The translations under genes and the position numbers were made by a program. The notes beneath the pieces were generated by a model that was not told the DNA's origin, made no database searches, and worked only from the letters and a program-made list of their open reading frames with translations. DNA of 64,000 bases from Henckelia pumila (taxonomy: Eukaryota; Streptophyta; Magnoliopsida; Lamiales; Gesneriaceae): positions 83,782,589-83,846,588 of the forward strand of contig NC_133121.1 of the NCBI RefSeq assembly GCF_033568475.1. Reading direction: 5' to 3'. This document shows positions 10,640 to 21,759 of this stretch, in pieces. Each line of letters opens with the position of its first letter. Position 1 is the first letter of the stretch.

Positions 10640-11614
10640 GAGAAATGTGTTACTTGCAGAAAGGCTAAGTCTAGGATACAACCACATGGATTGTATACTC
10701 CACTTCCTGTTCCTAGTGAACCGTGGGTAGATATTTCTATGGATTTTGTTTAGGATTACCAAGGTCTAAGAAGGGGGGGGGGGGGGGATTCTGTGTTTGT
10801 GTTGGTTGATAGATTTTATAAGATGGCTCATTTTATTGTGTGTCATAAATCTGATGATGCATCTCATGTAGCGGACTTGTTCGTTAATGAAATTGTTAGA
10901 TTGCATGGCATGCCTAGAAGTATTGTGTCTGATAGAGATACTCGTTTCTTGAGCTAATTTTGGAAAATATTATGGTGCAAACTTGGTACTAAATTACTGT
11001 TTTCGATTACAAGTCATCCTCAAACGGATGGTCAAACTGAAGTTGTTAATAGAACGTTAGGGACTTTGTTGCGTGCTAGAATAAAAAATAACTTGAAAAG
11101 TTGGGAATAATGTTTACCATTTGTTGAGTTTGCATATAATCGTAGTGTGGATTCTACTACAAATTTTTTTGCATTTGAAATTGTGTATGGTTTTAATCCT
11201 TTAACCCCATTAGATTTGATATCTTTACCTATGAGTGAAAGGGTTAACATGGATGGAAAGAAAAATGCGGAGTTTGTGCGAAATTTGCATGAAAAGGTTA
11301 AGGCGAATATTGAAAAGAAGAACTTGCAATACACAAAGCAAGCAAATAAAGGTAAAAAAAGGTTGTATTTGAACCGGGTATTGGGTGTGGTTGCATTTGA
11401 GGAAGGAGCGGTTTCTGGAAAAGAGACGTTCAAAGCTTCTACCTAGAGGTGATGGACATTTCCAAGTTTTGGAGCGGATCAATGACAACGCCTACAAATT
11501 AGACTTGCCAGGTGAGTATAATGTAAGTACTACTTTTAATGTTTCTGACTTGTCATTGTTTGATGTAGGTGATGATCGAGATTTGAGATCAAATCCTTTT
11601 CAAGAAGGGGAGGA
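10640..11614 (+). pseudogene. Element B integrase core and C-terminus
   Basis: After the stop, the integrase continues with [17 protein letters not shown] (first Asp), [10 protein letters not shown] (second Asp) and [15 protein letters not shown] (catalytic Glu). There are stops at about 10750, 10955 and 11108, and a 15-base G run at 10773-10787. The C-terminal part is in frames 11147-11446 and 11385 onward (FQVLERINDNAYKLDLP, STTFNVSDLSLF). The last frame continues through the polypurine tract (AAGAAGGGGAGGA at 11602-11614) into the LTR. Confidence 0.85.
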
Positions 11615-12586
11615 TGATGCGATCATGGATAGCTCGCATGTTGATCACGTGGCTAAGGATCCGTTGGAGATGCCAAAAGGACCAATTACGAGAGGTCGAG
11701 CTAAGAGATTCAAAGATGCACTTCAATCGTTGATGATGAATTGTCAAGAAGGAATTAGAATGCTTGAAGATCACTTTAAGGGATGATACAATATTATTGA
11801 AGTCCGAAGACATCAAGAAAGTGGAGAAAATGTCAAAGAAAAAACAAAAATAAGTGACATAGTCCGTGAAGCATGCGCGTCCGCGCCTTGTTCCATGTGT
11901 GCCCGCGTGCCCTTGCAATTTTAAAGATTGGAGATAGAACTTTATGCGCGACCGTGCCTGTCTTTTGCGCGCTCAGGCCTGTTCTGAGTATTTTCAAAAT
12001 TTCCAAACCGAACCTTATGTGCGCCCGCGCCTGCATTCTCTTTCACACAGTTCGGCGTTTTGTGTATGTGCGAGACTTTTTGATATTTTTGGCATTATTT
12101 TCCTATTTTGAGTCTTTTTTTCCTACTAGAAAACTTTTAGGAGATATCTTTGATATCTTTAGATATATTTTGAATTATTTTGCGATATCTTTTATTATTT
12201 GTAGTTGTATTATAAATACAACTAAAACATTCAGTATTGATAGAATTCAGATTTTAGATTTTTATACATAAAATTCTTTTTAGAATTTTTACTGAAGCTT
12301 TGTGCTTTGTTCAAAAATCAAACTTATCAAAGTTCATATTTTGTGACGTTTGTCGATTGATTATCCTCGTGAGTTGTGAGAAACAGGTTTTCTGAAGATC
12401 CCGTTGTGATCAGTTGTTTTCTTCATGATTCTTTGTTACTAGTTTCAAGTAAACTAGAGGTGAATAATCCAAAACTTTTACTTGTTTTCAAGATTGGGCA
12501 AATTTCTTGATTTCTTTTGTTATTGGATTGAGGGTACGATTTTAATATACTCGTGTTTGCCTTCCATACATTAAGAATTCATATCA
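11615..12586 (+). repeat. Element B 3' LTR (972 bp)
   Basis: It begins TGATGCGATCATGG and ends CATATCA, followed by target duplication ACCCC. It encodes the last 57 or so codons of the polyprotein, to a stop at 11784-11786. A GC-rich array (GCGCCCGCGCCTG units) is at 11874-12032. A TATA box (TATTATAAATACAAC) is at 12209-12222. This copy keeps the promoter that the 5' LTR has lost. Confidence 0.92.
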
Positions 12587-12880
12587 ACCCCAAGGCGATA
12601 CACTCGGTCTGATGAACCTTTTATCCAACAACTCTTGCAACTGATCCTTCAGTTCTTTCATCTCAGTCGGTGCTAACCGATACAGTGCCTTAGAAGTTGG
12701 CTTAGTTCCAGGTAACAACTCGATCCCAAATTCGACTTTCCTGACTGGAGGCAATCCCGCAACATCATCAAGAAAGACCTTTGGAAAATCCTTCATCACT
12801 TCCAGCTCTTCGAGTTTCGGTCGCTGCATCTCTTGATCACCCATAAGGCTTGCTAGAAAACTTGTACAACCCTTGTTCAA
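12587..12880 (-). pseudogene. Element A RT N-terminal part
   Basis: About 98 residues end in LLDKRFIRPSVSPWG, which is continued by the RT piece at 5849-5185 once element B and one copy of ACCCC are set aside. It includes the linker motif FPKVFLDDVAGLPPVRKVEF. A degenerate stretch separates it from the protease at 13100. Confidence 0.85.
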
Positions 12881-13099
12881 ATGTTGTCAGGCCTTACCTG
12901 CCGAAATCACACCTGACAATCTTCTCTTAGCTGTAGCATAGAACACAAACGGTTCCCCATTCTGAACTTTCAATAACATTGTTCTCTATTTACAGTCAAT
13001 ATCGGCTTCATGTCTAGTCAACCAGTCCATCCCTAAAATTATATTGAAATATGACGTCTCCAAAACAATAAAATATGCATACAGATCCAAACCTTGCAT

Positions 13100-13507
13100 T
13101 CAAATTTTACAATCCCTAACAACTTTATTACTTTTCAATTCCTTCCCCGAAGGCAACAACACACAAAACCCCAAAAAAAACTCATCCGACAAAATTTCCA
13201 ATTTCATCACAAAGTTAACAGATATAAAAGAGTGTGTAGCTCCCGTATCTATCAATGCATTACCAGTTAAATCGACAATATGAATCATACCTATGACGAT
13301 TGCAGAATCCGGATCAATTTGGTCATGCTTCATGGCAAAAATCCTCCCTTTGACAGGTTCCTTTTCTTGTGGGCAATCCTTAGCAAAATGCCCCGGCTTC
13401 TTGTAGTTAAAACATGAATTAGTTCCAAGCATGCATTGACCCGAATGTGGCTTTCCACACTTCTGACAGATCGGTGTATTCATCGGATTAGGAACATTAG
13501 CTATCAC
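13100..13507 (-). pseudogene. Element A zinc knuckle and protease
   Basis: The frame of 135 residues contains the gag CCHC knuckle region (CFNYKKPGHFAKDCP, with the second Cys replaced by Tyr), preceded by a second C/H cluster (CQKCGKPHSGQC). The retropepsin start follows (GNALIDTGATHSFISVNF, catalytic Asp in DTGAT). The frame is cut at 13100. Confidence 0.86.
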
Positions 13508-14381
13508 CTGATTTTTCCCTTGAGGTCGCGCCAGATTGGGATTCTAGCGCTACTGCTATTGCGGCCTCCTCTGAGCTGGAGCTTGGTACGGCCTCTTTTG
13601 GCAAGGCCCTTGCTGATCCCTTCCCTGATAACTAACTCTCTTTGACTGCGACTCCTTAATGATATCATTCTCTTCCTTCTCAGATAACATAGCCTCATAA
13701 ACTGCCGTTTTATAAGTGGCCGCCCCACTTAATCTGACATCACGATGGATGGAGGCGTTCAAACCCTCCATAAAATGCTTCAGTTCCTCAGCAGGGTTTT
13801 CAGCGATCATGGGCACAAAGTATCGTCCCCTCTCAAATTTTTTTACATACTCTGCAATAGACATGCTCCTCTAGCGAAGCTCCAGAAATTCTCTAGCCAA
13901 ACGGGTCTTGGTACTGATGGTGAAATACTTCGCATAGAAGACATCCCTGAACCCATTCCAAGTCAATGTAGCCAAATTCACAGCTGAACGGGCCCCCTGC
14001 CACAGTACTCTACGTCATCCCAAAACATGAAGATCCCACATCTCACACGATTTGCATTTTTGAGCTGCATATAGTCGAAAATAACCTCCAAGGATTTCAC
14101 CCATTCCTCGGCTACGATAGGATATGCTCATCCTTTGAACTCCGGTGGCCCCAAGTCCTTGAACTGTTTTAAAATCGGGTCATTGACCCTTATTGGTTGT
14201 TGTTCCTGGCACCTGCTTGCGAATGAATCAACTGCTGAATCTGTTCTTCTTGGACCCTACTCTGCTCTTGTAACAGATTCGCCAACCCAGTCAAAAACTG
14301 GTTATTCTGGTTGTTTTGATCTCTCTCGTTATTTGGGTTCCTACGGTTAGTCATTTTCCTGATGTTCAACATAGTCCACAT
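13508..14381 (-). pseudogene. Element A gag (capsid), degenerate
   Basis: The minus-strand pieces are 14381-14190 (N-terminus, glutamine/asparagine-rich, LLQEQSRVQEEQIQQLI) and 13864-13556 (SIAEYVKKFERGRYFVPMIA, ELKHFMEGLNASIHRDV). Between them (13865-14189) the gag domain can be followed through stops (for example WNGFRDVFYAKYF and LAREFLEL). The likely start is the ATG near 14354. Confidence 0.75.
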
Positions 14382-14550
14382 ACTTAATTATGTTTTAAAC
14401 ATAAAAATCATACTTGAAACATGCGTAACTCATAGTTCATAAATACTATCATGCATCTTAAACAATCCATAACATAAAAACTTACAGATTTGAAGACGAA
14501 GCATAGGGGTCGTGGCGAATATGCATGCGTGCGATGAATCCCAGAGAAAA

Positions 14551-14566
14551 ATGCTCTGATACCAAG
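14551..14566 (-). other. Element A primer-binding site
   Basis: The minus strand reads TTGGTATCAGAGCA immediately beside the right LTR. TGGTATCAGAGC is complementary to the initiator tRNA-Met 3' end. It fixes the right LTR as the 5' LTR. Confidence 0.85.
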
Positions 14567-17075
<2,509 letters not shown>

Positions 17076-17602
17076 TGATAGGAGTCGTTTTTATGTGTTT
17101 TTATTGCTTGTTTTGTGTTTGTTTTGCATTCGTTTCGTTTACATATTGTCCGTTCTTTTCCATTCTTGTTCTTTATTTTGTTTTATTATGTTCGTATTCA
17201 CTCCTCTGGTTTATCTATTTTTATGGCAGGAAATCACCAAGAAATGCCGATACTTGGTGGGAAGGTGATGCACAGTAGAGGCCATGCAGATAGAACAAGA
17301 AGAAAGGAAAAATTCTGGAAAAGAAGAAGGGCGCGCGGGCGGCCAATTTCTACCGCGCGGGCGCATACATGGTTGAGAAAAACAGTAGGTTGGAACTTTA
17401 GGAGGCGCCCGAGCGGCCATATTCTACCGCGCGGGCGCGGTCACGTATTTTTGAGACAGTAGTGCAAGGAGTTTCGAGGCGCCCGAGCGGCCAATTTCTA
17501 CCGCTCGGGCGCGGCGCGCAGTTTTTATTTTTTTTATTATTTTGAGAGTTTATTTCGGAGAGGATTCTGGGGAACTATAAATACAATTATTTCTTAAGTT
17601 TT
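17076..17602 (+). repeat. Element C 5' LTR, truncated after the TATA box
   Basis: It matches 28255-28782 with about 13 differences in about 525 bp by eye. GC palindromes are at 17330-17364, 17403-17440 and 17478-17516, and a TATA box (CTATAAATAC) is at 17575-17584. About 15-20 bp later it joins the primer-binding site directly. The 900 bp or so that follow in the full LTR (R/U5 side) are missing. Confidence 0.9.
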
Positions 17603-17621
17603 TGGCGCCGTTGCCGGGGAC
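17603..17621 (+). other. Element C primer-binding site (tRNA-Asp type)
   Basis: TGGCGCCGTTGCCGGGGAC is the primer site typical of Athila/Tat elements, complementary to a tRNA-Asp 3' end. Confidence 0.9.
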
Positions 17622-17714
17622 TAAATAGATTTTAATTTGTTTGATTTGATTTTTCTCTATTACAATTTTAATCATTCTTTTCCATCTGTGGACTGCAGGA
17701 TTCTCTTGCAGTAC

Positions 17715-19106
17715 ATGCAACACTCACCTGAAGGACTATTGCCTTTTGATCCAGAAATTGACAGAACCTTTCACAGAAGAAGAAGGCAACAACAGCAAGA
17801 AATGGAAGGAGAACACGAACAAGAACCACCAGTTTACAGATCCATGATGGATCTTGCCTTACCAAACATTGAAGGTGCTCGACCAAGCATTATCCGGCCA
17901 ACTGTAGCAGCGAATCACTTTGAGATAAAGCCGGCGATTCTTCAAATGGTTCAGAACACGCTTCAATTTGGTGGAAGTGTCATTGATGAACCCTATGTGC
18001 ATCTCACAAATTTTTTAGAAATTTGTGATACATTCAAGATACAGGGAGTTTCAGATGACGCTATTCATTTGTGTTTATTCCCTTTTTCACTACGAGACAA
18101 GGCGAAAGCATGGCTAACGAATTTACCTGCAGGTTCCATCATAACTTGGGATGATCTGGCTAAAGCTTTCCTCACCAAATACTTCCCACCATCGAAGTCA
18201 ATGAAGCTGAGAGCGGACATCACAACTTTTTCCCAAGGAGAACAGGAAACATTTTATGAAGCATGAGAACGCTACAAGGATCTACTGAGTAGATGTCCAC
18301 ACCACCAATTACCAGACGGTCTTGTGGTACAAACTTTTTACTATGGACTTTCTCATTCAAATCATACCATGTTAGATGCAGCTGCAGGTGGGAATCTACT
18401 GCGAAAGTCGTCTGAAGATGGTTATGAATTAATCGAGGAAATGGCAGCCAGTGGCTATCATCCTCAATCTAAAAGGAGTGGGGCCCGGAAATCAACTGGA
18501 ATTCATCAAGTTGAAGCATTCACATCTGTGGCTACTCAACTTGAAGTCATGAACAAAAGGATCGAGGAACTGAGTGTAGGACATTCGGCAATGCGAGTGC
18601 AAGAAGTATGGTGTGAAAAATGAGGTGCAGAGCATTTCACGAAAGACTGTCAAACATTCTCTCAACCAGAGAGAGTTATGGCAAGCCACATGGGAAATCA
18701 GAATCGCCCCAGGAATGACCCATTTTCGAATTCATACAATCCAGGGTGGAGACAACATCCGAATTTTTCATGGGGTGGACAAAATAATAAGCCGTATGGA
18801 AATCAGAATTACAGCAGGCATCTTCAAGAGGAGAAATCAAGCTTGGAGCAGATGATGCAGAAATTTATATCATCTACTGAAACCCGTATGCAGAATCAAG
18901 ATGCATCGTTCAAAAATCTGGAGAATAAAATGTGTCAATTGGCCAAATCAATTTCCAGCAGAGATCAGGGTACTTTGCCAAGCGACATTGAGAAGAATCC
19001 GAAGGAACAGGTGAAAGCAATTGAATTAAGGAGTGGAAAGACGGTCGAGCCTGAACAAAAAAGCGAGAAAGAGCCCGAAATGGGTACATCAAAAGACTTC
19101 AGGTAA
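17715..19106 (+). pseudogene. Element C gag with two nonsense codons
   Basis: One reading frame runs from the ATG at 17715 to 19106 with two internal TGA codons. The N-terminus has FDPEIDRTFHRRRR, then the Athila gag core (FEIKPAILQMVQNTLQFGG, LFPFSLRDKAKAWL, FLTKYFPPSKSMKLR). The TGA at 18264 replaces a Trp before ERYKDLL. The core resumes with FYYGLSHSNHTMLDAAAGG. The TGA at 18621 falls on the second Cys of the zinc knuckle (WCEK-stop-GAEHFTKDC). The ATG is chosen because it precedes the conserved start; a splice-acceptor-like CTGCAG lies just upstream at about 17694. The frame passes to pol by a 1-base shift near 19090-19104. Confidence 0.87.
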
Positions 19107-21522
19107 ATCATCTATCTCAACACCCCCACCCACTTCACAATCAAAAATTGTTGTGCCACCACCTTTTCCTGCAGCTCTTAAGAAGGCCAAGCTAGACTCT
19201 CAGTTTGGTAAATTTTTAGAAGTGTTCAAGAAATTGAACATCAATATACCCTTCGCCGATGCACTGATGCAAATGCCAAGCTATGCGAAATTCTTGAAGG
19301 AAATCCTCTCTAACAAGAGGAAATTGGAGGAGCATGCAATGATAAGTCTGACAAAAAATTGCTCGGCACTGGTGCAGAACAAAATCCCACAAAAAAAAAA
19401 GGATCCAGGGAGTTTCTCTATCCCTTGTGTAATTAATGATGTTCAGTTTCATAAGGCTTTGTGTGATTTGGGTGCAAGTATAAATTTAATGCCTTACTCT
19501 GTTTTCAGGAAACTGAGCTTGGGAGAACCAAAGTCCACCAGAATGTCTTTACAACTGGCGGACAGGTCCATCAAATATCCACGGGGGATTATCGAGGACG
19601 TGCTTGTGAAAGTGGACAAATTCATCTTCCCCGTGGACTTCGTGGTGTTAGATATGGAAGAAGATCTGGACATGCCACTTATCTTGGGAAGACCTTTCCT
19701 GACAACAAGAAAAGCACTTATAGATGTCCAGAAGGGAGAGCTGTTGTTGAGAGTGGGAGAGGAGAAAATTTCTTTTGACGTTTTTAATGCTTTGAAATTT
19801 TCTCAGAATAATGAAGAATGTTTTCAGTTAGATGTAGTAGACTCACTCTTATTTGATTATGTGCAGGATAATTTTCAGGAACCGTTAGAGGTTGCACTTG
19901 TATCTGAACAGTTGGGCGACCTCAGTGACGGAGTAGAAGAGATGACCGCATACTTGAATGACAACCAGTCATGGAGAAGAGGTGGAAAGCTTAGACTTGA
20001 AGACCTTGGTGACCGGAAGGATTTAGTTCTTCAGAAACCAAGCATTGAGGAACCACCTACTGTGGAATTGAAACCATTACCCATTCATCTTAAATACATG
20101 TTTTTAGGTGAGAACGATAAGTTACCTGTCATAATATCTTCTTCTTTGACAGGTGAGATGGAGGACAAACTAATGGAGGTGCTTAAGAAACACAAGAGTG
20201 TGTTTGCTTGGAAAGTGGCGGATATCAAAGGAATCAATCCATCCATATGCATGCACAAGATTTTCATGGAAGAGAGCATCAACCCATTAGTCCAACCACA
20301 GAGGAGACTAAACCCAAAGATGCAGGAAGTTGTGAAAGCTGAAACGATCAAACTGTTGGACGCAGGTATCATTTATCCTATTTCTGATAGTCCGTGGGTA
20401 AGTCCAGTGCAGTGTGTACCAAAGAAAGGGGGGATAACTGTCATAAAGAATGAGAATAATGAATTAATACCTACTAGGACAGTTACGGGTTGGCGTGTGT
20501 TCATAGATTATAGAAAATTAAATGACGCAACCCGTAAGGATCATTTTCCCCTCCCGTTCATTGATCAAATGCTAGAAAGATTGACTGGGTATGAATTTTA
20601 CTGTTTTTTAGATGGGTACTCAGGATACAATCAAATAGCGATTGCACCTGAAGACCAGGATAAAACGACTTTTACCTGCCCATATGGTACGTTTGCCTAC
20701 AGACGTATGCCTTTCGGATTATGTAACGCTCCTGCTACTTTTCAGAGATGTATGACTGCTATTTTTCATGATATGGTCGAAAATTTTCTAGAAATTTTCA
20801 TGGATGATTTTTCTATTTTCGGTCAATCTTTTGATGCATGTCTGCATAACTTAAATTCTGTGTTGATGAGATGCGAGGAGACCAATTTGGTGCTTAACTG
20901 GGAGAAGTGTCATTTCATGGTGACAGAAGGTATAGTGTTGGGTCACAGAATTTCTGAACAGGGGATCGAGGTGGACAAGGCTAAGGTGCACGTTATTCAA
21001 AATCTGCCTCCACCTACGACAGTAAAGGGAGTTAGAAGCTTCCTCGGACATGCTGGTTTTTATCGGCGATTTATTAAAGACTTTTCAAAAATTTCCAAAC
21101 CTCTGTCCTCTTTGCTCATGAAAGATGCCCCTTTTGATTTTGATTTGAATTGTTTGCAGGCCTTTGAGGTGTTGAGAGAAAGACTGGTGACTGCGCCAGT
21201 ATTGACATCACCGAACTGGGAGCTTCCATTTGAAGTAATGTGCAATGCTAGTGATTCTGCTATTGGTGCGGTACTTGGCCAACGAATAGACAAGGTATTC
21301 CGAACCATCTACTACGCTAGTAAGACTCTTAATGAAGCTCAGCTCAATTATGCCACCACTGAAAAAGAGTTGCTAGCTGTAGTATTTGCACTAGACAAAT
21401 TTCATTCGTACCTTGTGCTTTCAAAAATCACAGTCTACACAGATCACTCTGCTATTAAACACCTGTTGGAAAAGAAAGATGCGAAACCTAGACTGATTAG
21501 GTGGATCCTGCTTTTTCAATAA
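19033..21522 (+). CDS. Element C cassette 1: protease-RT-RNase H
   Basis: This open frame of 829 codons is the longest in the window. After a proline-rich linker comes PFADALMQMPSYAKFLKEIL, then the protease (KALCDLGASINLMPYSVFRK, with catalytic Asp in DLGAS; LILGRPFLTTRKALIDV). RT has VQCVPKKGG, VFIDYRKLNDATRKDHFPLP, FLDGYSGYNQIA, MPFGLCNAPATFQ and FMDDFSIFG, where the YxDD box reads FMDD, as is usual in Athila. RNase H (VMCNASDSAIGAVLGQ, where Asp of the usual CDAS reads Asn; [26 protein letters not shown]) ends at a TAA at 21520. Cassette 2 has a Glu codon at that position, so the true domain continued. The N-terminal 20 or so residues are probably an out-of-frame extension. Confidence 0.85.
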   Translation: MERRSSLNKKARKSPKWVHQKTSGKSSISTPPPTSQSKIVVPPPFPAALKKAKLDSQFGKFLEVFKKLNINIPFADALMQMPSYAKFLKEILSNKRKLEEHAMISLTKNCSALVQNKIPQKKKDPGSFSIPCVINDVQFHKALCDLGASINLMPYSVFRKLSLGEPKSTRMSLQLADRSIKYPRGIIEDVLVKVDKFIFPVDFVVLDMEEDLDMPLILGRPFLTTRKALIDVQKGELLLRVGEEKISFDVFNALKFSQNNEECFQLDVVDSLLFDYVQDNFQEPLEVALVSEQLGDLSDGVEEMTAYLNDNQSWRRGGKLRLEDLGDRKDLVLQKPSIEEPPTVELKPLPIHLKYMFLGENDKLPVIISSSLTGEMEDKLMEVLKKHKSVFAWKVADIKGINPSICMHKIFMEESINPLVQPQRRLNPKMQEVVKAETIKLLDAGIIYPISDSPWVSPVQCVPKKGGITVIKNENNELIPTRTVTGWRVFIDYRKLNDATRKDHFPLPFIDQMLERLTGYEFYCFLDGYSGYNQIAIAPEDQDKTTFTCPYGTFAYRRMPFGLCNAPATFQRCMTAIFHDMVENFLEIFMDDFSIFGQSFDACLHNLNSVLMRCEETNLVLNWEKCHFMVTEGIVLGHRISEQGIEVDKAKVHVIQNLPPPTTVKGVRSFLGHAGFYRRFIKDFSKISKPLSSLLMKDAPFDFDLNCLQAFEVLRERLVTAPVLTSPNWELPFEVMCNASDSAIGAVLGQRIDKVFRTIYYASKTLNEAQLNYATTEKELLAVVFALDKFHSYLVLSKITVYTDHSAIKHLLEKKDAKPRLIRWILLFQ

Positions 21523-21759
21523 TTTGATTTAGAGATCAGGGATAAGAAAGGTGTTGACATGTAGTAGCTGATCATCTGTCTAGATTAGAATGCATTACTG
21601 ATGATGCACAAAATGAAGTAAAGGATATAGATGATTGGTTCCCTGATGAAAAACTTTTCGCCATAGAGAGTTCACCATGGTATGCACATTTTGCTAATTT
21701 TCTGGTCACAAGCACACTCCCACATAATCTATCTTTCCATCAAAAGAAAAAAAATTTAT
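21523..21759 (+). pseudogene. End of cassette 1 and junction with cassette 2
   Basis: Sequence homologous to 23870-24108 continues past the stop with a 1-base loss (GTTGACATG against GTTGAAAATG) to TTCCATCAAAAG and an A run. Then it jumps at about 21760 to GGAGTTTCTCTATCCC, the start of the protease unit that also occurs at 19409. This is the fusion point of the tandem duplication. Confidence 0.85.

Larger units (their letters stand above)
5850..12586 (+). mobile_element. Element B: Ty3/gypsy retrotransposon nested in the element A RT gene
   Basis: Both LTRs start TGATGCGATC and end CATATCA. The element is flanked by ACCCC at 5845-5849 and 12587-12591. The left LTR is 5850-6552 and the right LTR 11615-12586. 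The plus-strand coding order is gag, zinc knuckle, protease, RT, RNase H, integrase. The polyprotein is broken by several stops and frameshifts, and a 15-base G run lies in the integrase region. The end of the polyprotein runs about 57 codons into the 3' LTR. That layout has been described for some CRM-type plant chromoviruses; the clade assignment here is a guess. Confidence 0.93.

Noticed and set aside
10773..10787. G15 run as a G-quadruplex regulatory site
   Set aside because: It lies in a decayed integrase frame and looks like homopolymer slippage; the C16 run at 34121-34136 and A18 run at 26793-26810 are similar.
17115..17462. ORF repeated at 28294 and 29726 (MAGNHQEMPILGG...)
   Set aside because: It lies in the LTR of element C over the palindrome array, so its recurrence follows from LTR copying. 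Its reverse-strand shadow is equally open.
19087..19106. Programmed frameshift between gag and pol of element C
   Set aside because: Element E keeps gag and protease in one frame at the same place, and the C gag already has two nonsense codons, so mutation is simpler.
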